A DNA stretch of 10,304 bases from Candidatus Iainarchaeum sp. (lineage in GTDB: Archaea > Iainarchaeota > Iainarchaeia > Iainarchaeales > DTGL01). The position numbers and the translations under genes are program-made. Position 1 is the stretch's first letter. Every line of letters starts with the position of its first letter. The notes below the pieces were generated by a model. That model did no database searches. It had not been told where the DNA came from and was given only the letters and a program-made list of their open reading frames with translations. Location of the stretch: assembly GCA_017608575.1 (NCBI GenBank), contig JAFCFP010000036.1, forward strand, positions 1-10,304. The letters are read 5' to 3'. Shown in pieces: positions 1 through 6,493 of this stretch.

Positions 1-472
1 ATTCAATCTCTTTAATTCTTTCATTGGGAAAAAGCTGGCCAGTGCGGTCAAATTCAGTGCTGTGAATCGTTACAACCAATGGCTTTTCTTTTAATGCTTT
101 CAGTGTTATTCCCGCTGGAAAAGTCATCCAGTCATGGCAGTGAATAACATCACATTCAACCTTCAATCCAATTTCAACAGCCTTTCTGTTAAAGTCTTCA
201 ACCCTTTCAAACAAATCCCAATGGCTTTCCCTGCTTAGTGAAAACTGTTGTTTGCTACTGCAATAAGCAGAAAACATTGATTTTGTGATAGCAGCATTTC
301 TTGCCTGGATTATATTCACAAATTCTTCCTTTATTTCTCTGCCGGTGTAAGGCATTATAAAAACAGTTTTTGCTCCAAGCCTCTTTAGTGCTCTGGTAAA
401 AGCATACAAGTATGTTCCAAGGCCACCGGATTTAAATGGTGGAAACTCCCAGCCAAGCATTAGAATCTTCAT
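1..472 (-). CDS. GlgA-like glycosyltransferase (GT-B fold), N-terminal part, cut by the window edge
   Basis: The first 157 residues of a GT-B glycosyltransferase of the GT4/GT5 kind; the frame is open to the left edge, so the donor-binding C-terminal domain is not visible. The N-terminus has the first beta strand and glycine-rich loop (MLGWEFPPFKSGGLGTYLY, residues 5-23); KSGGL resembles the KxGGL motif of glycogen and starch synthases. Further along are DVIHCHDWMTFPAG (108-121) and VVTIHSTEFDR (133-143), both typical of this fold. The likely role is moving a sugar from a nucleotide sugar to a glycan, perhaps storage alpha-glucan, but donor and acceptor cannot be read from this half. The ATG at 472 is the natural start because the conserved MKILMLGWEFPP begins there. 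It lies 96 bases downstream of pgk, and the hairpin and T-run between them suggest a separate transcript. The gene is next to galT-manB and gap-pgk, which fits carbohydrate work. Confidence 0.82.
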   Translation of the reverse strand, partial: MKILMLGWEFPPFKSGGLGTYLYAFTRALKRLGAKTVFIMPYTGREIKEEFVNIIQARNAAITKSMFSAYCSSKQQFSLSRESHWDLFERVEDFNRKAVEIGLKVECDVIHCHDWMTFPAGITLKALKEKPLVVTIHSTEFDRTGQLFPNERIKEIE

Positions 473-544
473 TCAAAACAATCCCGGTTTTTAGAATACA
501 GGGTACAAAAAAGGAATGCATTGAAAGTATTAAAAAAGAATGCA

Positions 545-566
545 AATTTCACTAAAAAATGAAATT
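545..566 (-). terminator. Possible weak terminator hairpin after pgk
   Basis: Just past the pgk stop codon, a perfect 7-base inverted repeat (AATTTCA / TGAAATT read on the minus strand) encloses an 8-base loop containing six Ts. Archaeal transcription usually ends at T-runs, so the T6 with the adjacent T-rich stretch around 530 could end the gap-pgk transcript. The stem is AT-rich and weak. Confidence 0.3.
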
Positions 567-568
567 GG

Positions 569-1789
569 TTATTTTTTTTCCTGAGCCTTTTTTAATGCAA
601 TTAATCCAGGCAAATTGTTTCCAGCCAAAAACTTGAGAAGAGCCTTTCCAGCAAGGCTCACATGGCCAAATTCCTTCATTTTAAAGCCAAGTCTTACAAG
701 TGCAGTAACAGTATCACCGCCGCCTAGCAAAGTAAAAGCCCTGCAGTGGCATAAAAATGAGAGAATCTTTCTTGTTCCAAAGGCAAACTGGTATTTTTCG
801 GTTACACCAAAAGAGCCATTGAAGATTACAATGTCTGCCTTGTTTATAAATCTCTTATAGTTTTCAACAGTTATTTCTCCAACATCAAAAATGTCCTCGT
901 CAACTGGCAGTTCAGCAAGAGAAATTTCAACCCTTTTCCCGTACCTTCGAACAGCCAAATCAGATGGAAAACAGATTTTGTCAGGGTATTTTTCCAACAA
1001 CTCTTTCACTTTTGGCAGGCTGTCCATTATTCCTTTTTCTTTTAAATATTGCTCTTTGTATCCAAGCCTTGAGCCTTTTGCAATTATTGCCAGTTCACCT
1101 AGGCAGCCACCCAACAACACTCTTGACACCTTCTCTGATTCAAGCATTTTTTCCGCTACACTCAGTGAATCAACAGGCTTTATTCCGCCGAGTATTAAAA
1201 CAGTTGAATCCTTTACTTCATTTATTTTTTTCATTGCGCTTAATTCGTTTTTGAGCACTGGCCCAGCATAACTTGGAAGCAGTGGAGTGAACCCCACAAC
1301 AGTTGCATGTGATCTGTGAGCAACACTCAATGCATCAAGAACAAATATATCCCCAACAGCAGCCATTTCTTTTATTACTGGGTTTTTTGCATGTTCTTCT
1401 GGTGGAAGGTTTTCATTTTCAAATTCAAGAAATCGCGTGTTCTCCATTAAAATTGCTTCCCCTTCTTTCAGCTTTTTTATTGCAGAAATATAATCCTCGT
1501 TCCATTTAAACAGGGGAATTTCTTTTTCAATAATAGTGGAAAGGGACTTTCTGTGACTGCTTAAATCAATAAAATCATCACGCCCCTTTCTTCCCTGATG
1601 GCTCAGTATTACGACTTTTGCACCGCGTTCCATTAGCTTTCTTATTGTTTCTGCGTGTTCCAATATCTTGGGACCTTTTACTATTTTGCCGCCTTTTACC
1701 GTGCTGTTAATATCCACTCTGAGAATTACTGTTTTGCCTCTTACTTCGACATCTTTAATTGATTTGAGAGCATAGGGCATTTTTTTCAC
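569..1789 (-). CDS. pgk: Phosphoglycerate kinase, archaeal type
   Basis: Transfers phosphate between 1,3-bisphosphoglycerate and ADP in the cytoplasm, the step after GAPDH in glycolysis and reversible in gluconeogenesis. At 406 aa it has the usual length. Substrate-domain motifs are RVDINS (24-29), SHQGRKG (63-69), ENTRF (116-120) and LDALSVAHRSHATVVGF (151-167), all in the archaeal rather than bacterial style. The nucleotide domain shows GGIKPVDSL (201-209), NGSFGVTEK (324-332) and GGGDTV (356-361). The usual STGGGA loop that caps the C-terminal helix near the transferred phosphate reads SLAGKA (378-383), losing two glycines; together with GGCLGELAIIAKG (227-239) this makes it a divergent member. 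The start is a GTG sharing GTGA with the gap stop codon, which implies translational coupling; an ATG three codons later (1780) is an equally possible start. Confidence 0.93.
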   Translation of the reverse strand: MKKMPYALKSIKDVEVRGKTVILRVDINSTVKGGKIVKGPKILEHAETIRKLMERGAKVVILSHQGRKGRDDFIDLSSHRKSLSTIIEKEIPLFKWNEDYISAIKKLKEGEAILMENTRFLEFENENLPPEEHAKNPVIKEMAAVGDIFVLDALSVAHRSHATVVGFTPLLPSYAGPVLKNELSAMKKINEVKDSTVLILGGIKPVDSLSVAEKMLESEKVSRVLLGGCLGELAIIAKGSRLGYKEQYLKEKGIMDSLPKVKELLEKYPDKICFPSDLAVRRYGKRVEISLAELPVDEDIFDVGEITVENYKRFINKADIVIFNGSFGVTEKYQFAFGTRKILSFLCHCRAFTLLGGGDTVTALVRLGFKMKEFGHVSLAGKALLKFLAGNNLPGLIALKKAQEKK

Positions 1790-2778
1790 AGCTTTGAAAT
1801 TAATTCAACCAAGTCAGCCAGCCGGCAACTATAACCAAATTCGTTGTCATACCAGCCAAGCACTTTAACAAGGTTGCCTGAAGTCATTGTTTTCCTTGAA
1901 TCAAAAACACAGGAATGTGCATTTCCAATAATGTCAGTGCTGACGAGTTCATCATCGGAATATTCAAGTATTCCTTTAAGGTTTGAATTTGCAGCCTCTT
2001 TAAAGGCAGCATTCACTTCCTCAACGCTTGTGTTTTTGGTGATTTCCGCAACCAGGTCAGTGATTGAGCCATCTGGAACAGGCACTCGCAGAGCAATACC
2101 GTCAAGTTTTCCTTCAAGTGCAGGAATTACCTTTGTCACCGCTTTGGCTGCACCAGTGGTTGTTGGAACAATGTTTATTGATGCAGCGCGAGCCCTCCGC
2201 CAGTCTTTATGCGGTGCATCAACAATCCTTTGATCTGCTGTATAAGCATGAACTGTGCTCATAAAACCGCGTTTTATTTCAAATGAGTCATTTAACACTT
2301 TAACCATTGGAGCCAGGCAATTGGTAGTGCAAGAAGCATTGCTTATAATTCTGTCCTCTGCAGTGAGCGTGTTTTCATTCACTCCAAGCACTATTTGTTT
2401 TATGCCATCTGATTTGGGCGGGGCACTCAAAATAACGCGTTCTGCCCCTGCTTTCAAATGCCTTTCAACGTCTTCCTTTTTTCTGAAAACACCGGTGCTT
2501 TCAATCACCACATCAATACCCAATTCCTTCCATGGTAGTTTTTCAGGTTCTCTTTCCTTAAATGTAACAATTTCTTTGCCGTCAATTAGTATTTTGTCCT
2601 GCTGGGCTGTTATTTCAAATGGGGCTTTTCCGTGCACTGAATCAAATTTGAAAAGATGAACGAGCATTTCAGTATCAGCCAAATCATTCACTGCAACAAC
2701 ATCCAAGCCTTTTTCAATTGCTGCCCTTAAAAAAAGCCTGCCAATTCTACCAAAACCATTTATTGCAACTCTTGCCAT
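1786..2778 (-). CDS. gap: Glyceraldehyde-3-phosphate dehydrogenase, bacterial-type class I
   Basis: Oxidises glyceraldehyde-3-phosphate to 1,3-bisphosphoglycerate with NAD(P)+; its product is the substrate of the overlapping pgk. The 330-aa protein starts with the Rossmann motif INGFGRIGR (6-14). It carries the catalytic SNASCTTNC (147-155, nucleophile Cys150), His177 in STVHAYTADQR, and the C-terminal WYDNEFGYSCR (309-319). These are hallmarks of bacterial and eukaryotic class I enzymes, not the class II GAPDH usual in archaea. Asp32 (NDL) after the second strand favours NAD+; the stretch usually written LDLPH reads VDAPH, so Pro189 is kept but a flanking Leu is Ala, leaving some doubt about cofactor preference. 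I place the start at ATG 2778, not the in-frame GTG at 2802: Ala-Arg-Val-Ala-Ile-Asn follows it and a GAAGGA Shine-Dalgarno sequence (2785-2790) lies seven bases upstream. Confidence 0.96.
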   Translation of the reverse strand: MARVAINGFGRIGRLFLRAAIEKGLDVVAVNDLADTEMLVHLFKFDSVHGKAPFEITAQQDKILIDGKEIVTFKEREPEKLPWKELGIDVVIESTGVFRKKEDVERHLKAGAERVILSAPPKSDGIKQIVLGVNENTLTAEDRIISNASCTTNCLAPMVKVLNDSFEIKRGFMSTVHAYTADQRIVDAPHKDWRRARAASINIVPTTTGAAKAVTKVIPALEGKLDGIALRVPVPDGSITDLVAEITKNTSVEEVNAAFKEAANSNLKGILEYSDDELVSTDIIGNAHSCVFDSRKTMTSGNLVKVLGWYDNEFGYSCRLADLVELISKL

Positions 2779-2839
2779 AAAGCTTCCTTCTAAAAACCAC
2801 ACTCAAACTTCATTGGAGGGAGAAAAATATTAGGAAGGC

Positions 2840-2851
2840 AAAATATAAAAG
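2840..2851 (-). promoter_or_regulatory. TATA-like promoter element of gap-pgk
   Basis: Read on the minus strand this is CTTTTATATTTT, centred about 67 bases upstream of the gap ATG. Archaeal TATA boxes sit about 25 bases before the start of transcription, so the predicted leader is about 40 bases and would contain the GAAGGA ribosome binding site. The identical 12-mer lies upstream of galT (5245-5256). Confidence 0.5.
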
Positions 2852-2879
2852 AATTGCTTTTTTTAGGCAATCGCCGTAT

Positions 2880-4250
2880 TTAGAAATCCACATTGAGCGA
2901 AGGATTTGCTGTTTTGAGAAAAGAACGCATTGTTTCTTTTATTTCCCTTAATCCTTTTTCTGTTTTTGATTCCATTCTGAGAGAAATCGCTGCACTTGTA
3001 TTGCTTGCTCGCACTAAAGCCCAACCTTGTTCAAACTCAATGCGTGCACCGTCTATTTCGATTACCCTGTGCAGTCCAGAAAAATAGTTTTTTGCCATTT
3101 CAACAATTCTCCATTTTTCTTTTTCTGAAACATTCAAGCGGATTTCAGGGGTTGAAAAATATTTTGGAATCTCTGAAACGAGTCCAGAAAGCCTTTTAGT
3201 GGTTTCTGAAACCAGTTCGCACAAGCGTGCGCCGGCAAAAAGCGCATCATCAAAGCCGAAATAATTATCCCTAAAAATCATGTGCCCTGACATTTCCCCA
3301 GCAAGCAGGGCGTTCTCTTCCTTCATCTTCTTTTTAATCAACGAATGCCCCGCCTTATACATAACAGGGATTCCGTGGTTTGCGCGAATTACATCAGCTA
3401 CAGCCTGAGAGCATTTCACTTCAAAAATTATTTTTGCGCCGGGGTTCTCTTGCAGTACATGCCTTGAAAACAATGCAAGCAATGTGTCACCCCATAAAAT
3501 GTTTCCCTTTTCATCAATTACTCCAAGGCGGTCCGCGTCTCCATCAAAAGCAATTCCAAGATCAGCATTGTTTGCTTTTACGCTTGAAGCCAGTGCTGAA
3601 AGGTTTTCTTTTTTTGCTGGGTCAGGGTGGTGGTTTGGAAAGCTTGAATCTAGTTTGCAGAACAATGGCAACACCTTACAGCCAATTCTTTCAAACAATT
3701 CAGTTGCCACAAGGGACGCTGTGCCATTGCCGCAGTCAATTGCTATCCTTAAAGGCCTTGAAAGCGTTATACGTGAAGCAATTGCATCAATATATTCTGA
3801 GAGAATATCTGCCTTTTGGAGTCTGCCGTTTCCAGAGATAAAATGCCCTGACTCAGCACGTTTTCTTAACTCTTGTATTTGTGGACCATAAAGGGTTGAA
3901 GCATCCTCGCTGTAACTCAGCTTGAATCCATTGAATTCCTTTGGCAAATGCGAGCCAGTGACCATTATTCCTCCTTTTTTCTTCAAATGAATTATTGAAA
4001 AATACAATGCAGGAATTGGCACAGTGCCAATAAATGTTACATTGCATCCAGTGGAAATAATTGCCTCAATCAATGTTTTTGTTATTGGCTCGCTTGATTG
4101 CCGGTTATCCATTCCAATTGCAATTTCATTGCAGTTTTTTTCAATTGCAATTGAACCAAACGCCTTTCCAATGCGTGAAACAGTTTCACTGTCAAGCTCC
4201 TGCAAGGCATTTCCCCTTATATCATATTCCCTGAATATTTCTGCTTTCAA
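2880..4250 (-). CDS. manB: Phosphomannomutase/phosphoglucomutase (alpha-D-phosphohexomutase family)
   Basis: Interconverts hexose 1-phosphates and 6-phosphates (glucose and/or mannose), supplying precursors for nucleotide sugars and linking GalT's glucose 1-phosphate to glycolysis. The 456-aa length matches bifunctional AlgC-type enzymes. All four signatures are present: FREYDIRG (6-13), the phosphoserine loop TGSHLPKEFNGFK (98-110, Ser100), metal-binding FDGDADR (235-241), sugar-specificity loop GEMSGH (318-323) and phosphate-binding RASNTSA (414-420). The loop has SHLP where SHNP is usual. GEMSGH is common in enzymes accepting both mannose and glucose substrates, so a single substrate is not claimed. 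The start is TTG at 4250: a stop codon sits directly upstream in frame, a Shine-Dalgarno AGGTGA (4256-4261) overlaps the galT stop with five bases of spacing, and FREYDIRG must be N-terminal. Only five bases separate it from galT, so the two form an operon. Confidence 0.94.
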   Translation of the reverse strand: MKAEIFREYDIRGNALQELDSETVSRIGKAFGSIAIEKNCNEIAIGMDNRQSSEPITKTLIEAIISTGCNVTFIGTVPIPALYFSIIHLKKKGGIMVTGSHLPKEFNGFKLSYSEDASTLYGPQIQELRKRAESGHFISGNGRLQKADILSEYIDAIASRITLSRPLRIAIDCGNGTASLVATELFERIGCKVLPLFCKLDSSFPNHHPDPAKKENLSALASSVKANNADLGIAFDGDADRLGVIDEKGNILWGDTLLALFSRHVLQENPGAKIIFEVKCSQAVADVIRANHGIPVMYKAGHSLIKKKMKEENALLAGEMSGHMIFRDNYFGFDDALFAGARLCELVSETTKRLSGLVSEIPKYFSTPEIRLNVSEKEKWRIVEMAKNYFSGLHRVIEIDGARIEFEQGWALVRASNTSAAISLRMESKTEKGLREIKETMRSFLKTANPSLNVDF

Positions 4251-4255
4251 TCAAT

Positions 4256-5218
4256 TCACCTTTTTTTGAATTTTTTCCTGTATTCTTTTGCTGCTTCCTC
4301 TGGCTTGACTGGATTGATAATGCAACCAGTCTGTTCTTCAAAACCACCTCTTGTTGAAATCCTTGGAAGAATGCGGAAATAGCAATGGAAATCGTTCCTG
4401 CTAACAGTTTCCTGCAAGAAGAAATTAAAAGAGGCATTCTTTTCCTTTAAAAGCAAAAGGCTTTTTTTGAGCACAAAAGCAAGATCAAACAATTCCTCTG
4501 GTTTTAATTCAGAGAGCCTTTTAATATGCCTTTTTGGCAACAGCATTACTTCAAAAGGCCACTTTGAAGCAAAAGGAGCAATTACTGCAATTGAATTGTT
4601 TTCAAAAATAAAGCGCTTTGTTTTCCGCTCCCTTTCGATTAGTTCACAATAAGGGCATTTTCCATTCTTGCTCAGCTGTTTGAATGCATTCAGTTCTTTT
4701 TTCTTTCTCTCTGAAACCTTGTTGAGAGCCAGAACCTGTGTGTGTGAATGCTCCAGTGAAGCTCCCGCTTTTTCGCCCCAGTTTTTGAAAAGATAAACAT
4801 CCATTATATTCTTTGTTTTCCTTAAAGCCTCAATTCTGTTAATGTAAACCTCAAGCAATTCTTCAATTCTTTCAACAGTCAAATCACAGAGCATTTGACC
4901 ATGCTTTGGGGTTTCAACTATTACCTCATGCCTTCCAAAAGCTGTTTTTGAATTGAAAAATTTTTGCACTGACTCTTTTATTGTGCCAGTGTAGGCAACA
5001 GCTTGAAATTTGTTTGGAAACACTCTAATGCGCCAGTTTTTGCCAGTAGGAACACGCAGTATTTCAGGCGGCGTTAAATGCTCATTGCCAGGGCAAAAAG
5101 GACAGCTGTGCCTTTTTTTTCTTTTCACTGGCCTATGCGTGTCAACAGGCCTCTTAAAGCGAGAGGTAGCAATAATAACCCATTCGTTTAGAAAATAATC
5201 CTTTCTCAACTCATACAT
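4256..5218 (-). CDS. galT: Galactose-1-phosphate uridylyltransferase
   Basis: A HIT-superfamily nucleotidylyltransferase that exchanges UMP between UDP-glucose and galactose 1-phosphate in the Leloir pathway. At 320 aa it is slightly shorter than the E. coli enzyme. The zinc-site pair CPFC (39-42) is followed by GNE and by GRHEVIVETPKH (95-106). The active site is NWGEKAGASLEHSHTQ (146-161); by comparison with the HPHGQ motif of E. coli, His159 is the nucleophile that carries UMP. A second Cys pair, CPYC (188-191), and NDFHCYFRILPR (275-286) belong to the second HIT repeat. ATG 5218 has AGAGGA (5227-5232) upstream. No galK or galE is in the window, so a role as a general nucleotide-sugar transferase, or a related ADP-sugar activity, remains possible. 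The gene directly precedes manB, which can convert its glucose 1-phosphate product to glucose 6-phosphate. Confidence 0.9.
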   Translation of the reverse strand: MYELRKDYFLNEWVIIATSRFKRPVDTHRPVKRKKRHSCPFCPGNEHLTPPEILRVPTGKNWRIRVFPNKFQAVAYTGTIKESVQKFFNSKTAFGRHEVIVETPKHGQMLCDLTVERIEELLEVYINRIEALRKTKNIMDVYLFKNWGEKAGASLEHSHTQVLALNKVSERKKKELNAFKQLSKNGKCPYCELIERERKTKRFIFENNSIAVIAPFASKWPFEVMLLPKRHIKRLSELKPEELFDLAFVLKKSLLLLKEKNASFNFFLQETVSRNDFHCYFRILPRISTRGGFEEQTGCIINPVKPEEAAKEYRKKFKKR

Positions 5219-5244
5219 TTTAATTTCCTCTTTTTGGCGAAACC

Positions 5245-5256
5245 AAAATATAAAAG
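5245..5256 (-). promoter_or_regulatory. TATA-like promoter element of galT-manB
   Basis: Read on the minus strand this is CTTTTATATTTT, the same 12 bases as upstream of gap. Its centre is about 32 bases from the galT ATG, which predicts a leader of only 5 to 8 bases, so the AGAGGA sequence might lie partly outside the transcript. The element falls in the 48-base gap between the NUDIX gene and galT, which supports a separate galT-manB unit. Confidence 0.5.
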
Positions 5257-5266
5257 GCGCTGTTGT

Positions 5267-5698
5267 TTATTTATTTTTTGGTTTGTTTTTGCTGCTGAGA
5301 AAGGAATTGGCTTTCTTTAAAACCCTTTTAGTGTTATCAAACGAAAGCCTTTTGAGCGCATCACTAAAAGAAAGCCATTGGAATTCAGTGTGTTCTGGTG
5401 AAAGCACTACGTCCATTAAGGGCGCTTCAGCGAGATAAAATGAAACGGTTTTATTCTCCACTTCTCCATTTTCCCTGAAAGAGTAAGAGATTCTTTCCCT
5501 GAATCCATCAATTAAGCGCACACTCAAAGCTGTTTCCTCTTTTATTTCCCTTAAGGCAGCCTGCTTTTCTTTTTCGCCTTCTTCAATGTGCCCTTTGGGA
5601 AAACCCCAGTGCCCTTTTGAATAATGAAGCAACAAAAACTTTTTTTCACCAGCATTCTTGCAAAAAACAACCGCGCCAGCGCTTCTAGCAAAACGCAT
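5267..5698 (-). CDS. NUDIX hydrolase, Ap4A-hydrolase-like
   Basis: A 143-aa MutT/NUDIX-fold hydrolase that most resembles asymmetric diadenosine-tetraphosphatases. These cleave Ap4A to ATP and AMP and are thought to clear stress-produced dinucleotides. SAGAVVF (6-12) is followed by HWGFPKGHIEEGE (30-42), the typical entry to the NUDIX box in Ap4A hydrolases. The box Gx5Ex7REUxEExGU runs 36-58 with Gly36, Glu42, Arg50-Glu51 and Glu54-Glu55 all present; the late Gly is Ala57, a mild deviation. HTEFQWLSFSDAL (103-115) is the usual C-terminal part and a Lys-rich tail follows. I chose ATG 5698, with a partial Shine-Dalgarno GAGTGAT upstream; an in-frame TTG at 5731 would overlap the previous gene by 23 bases. 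It lies 10 bases after the transglutaminase-like gene, so they are probably co-transcribed. Substrate is inferred from motif similarity only. Confidence 0.85.
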   Translation of the reverse strand: MRFARSAGAVVFCKNAGEKKFLLLHYSKGHWGFPKGHIEEGEKEKQAALREIKEETALSVRLIDGFRERISYSFRENGEVENKTVSFYLAEAPLMDVVLSPEHTEFQWLSFSDALKRLSFDNTKRVLKKANSFLSSKNKPKNK

Positions 5699-5708
5699 TT
5701 TTATCACT

Positions 5709-6437
5709 CTACAAAAACTGCCTGTACTCAAAGTGGTTGAATTTATACAGCAACCTTTTTATTTTAACCCCTTTAAATGAATATTTTTTGAGTATGCCCG
5801 TGAGCTTTCCACTGAATTCCTCGAATGAATGCTCCTGTGATGCGTCCAAAAAATAGGCTTTCTCATTGTGTTCAATTAAAACAAATGCATGCGTTGAAAG
5901 ATCCTCCATTTCGGCAAGTATGACGCTTGCTTGTTCGTCACCTAACGCGTGAAGCATTGAGCAAAGAAAAACAGCAATATCGCCATCATCTGCCACCCGG
6001 TAAGTCATTATTTCCCTTGGCTCCAACCAGTACACAAGATTAAAATCCACTTTTGCAAACTCAATCTCTTTTTTAACAAACTCAAAGGCCTTTTTTGCAA
6101 CGCTGAGATAGTCTCTTTCAAATTCATAATTCTGTGGCTTCAATTCAGCGACAATTCCCTGGATTGTGAGATCATCTCCATTTACAAGACCTTTTATTTC
6201 ACCAACAGTCTTTTTTCCCTGCTCGTTTATAAGCGGGGCGAACTTTTCCAACAATACACGGTAGAGTTTTAACTTTAATGCCTTTTCAGAGAATTCAAAG
6301 GATGAATGCATTTCAATTTTTTCCTTTAACTTGTTGAGTTCATCTTCTTTTTCCTTTAACTTTTTCTCAAGGTATGCTATTTTTTCTTCCAGCATTTTCT
6401 TTTCAGAAGCCGATTCAGTGGATTCACTCATATACAT
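5709..6437 (-). CDS. Coiled-coil plus transglutaminase-like-fold protein, probably without catalytic Cys
   Basis: The 242-aa protein has a charged coiled coil at about 12-43 (Leu/Ile every 3-4 residues among Lys and Glu), a middle helical part, and a papain-like transglutaminase core at about 105-200. The core is recognisable from ADDGDIAVFLCSMLHALG (149-166), STHAFVLIE (181-189) and KAYFLDAS (193-200), which match the Cys, His and Asp blocks of the family. In active members the first block reads GDCxD; here the Cys position is Asp151, while His183 and Asp198 are kept. Cys159 is eight residues later on the helix, in the wrong place for a nucleophile. I therefore infer a non-catalytic or altered domain, perhaps a binding module. 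No signal peptide or membrane segment is visible. Starts at 6437 or 6431 (MYMSES) are both possible; there is no clear ribosome binding site. The NUDIX gene follows after 10 bases. Confidence 0.72.
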   Translation of the reverse strand: MYMSESTESASEKKMLEEKIAYLEKKLKEKEDELNKLKEKIEMHSSFEFSEKALKLKLYRVLLEKFAPLINEQGKKTVGEIKGLVNGDDLTIQGIVAELKPQNYEFERDYLSVAKKAFEFVKKEIEFAKVDFNLVYWLEPREIMTYRVADDGDIAVFLCSMLHALGDEQASVILAEMEDLSTHAFVLIEHNEKAYFLDASQEHSFEEFSGKLTGILKKYSFKGVKIKRLLYKFNHFEYRQFL

Positions 6438-6445
6438 AATAGATT

Positions 6446-6452
6446 AAAAAAA
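6446..6452 (-). terminator. T7 tract after the 331-aa gene
   Basis: Seven Ts on the minus strand lie about 42 bases past the stop codon of the basic 331-aa protein and just before the start of the coiled-coil/transglutaminase-like gene. Archaeal RNA polymerase often stops at such runs. There is no strong hairpin, so this is only a candidate. Confidence 0.3.
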
Positions 6453-6493
6453 GGATTAAAACTGCACGCTTTGGGGCTTTTTGCGTTTTAGGT

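Noticed and set aside
2779..2802. Upstream GTG start for GAPDH
   Set aside because: It would add eight residues ahead of the conserved N-terminus and ignore the Shine-Dalgarno sequence placed correctly for ATG 2778.
3380..3891. Plus-strand open frames of 153 and 135 codons inside manB
   Set aside because: They lie opposite a strongly supported gene, lack family motifs, and are explained as antisense shadows of it. The same applies to plus-strand frames inside pgk, gap and the coiled-coil gene.
5699..5731. Upstream TTG start for the NUDIX protein
   Set aside because: It overlaps the previous gene by 23 bases and adds residues not expected before the conserved strand; ATG 5698 has a better context.
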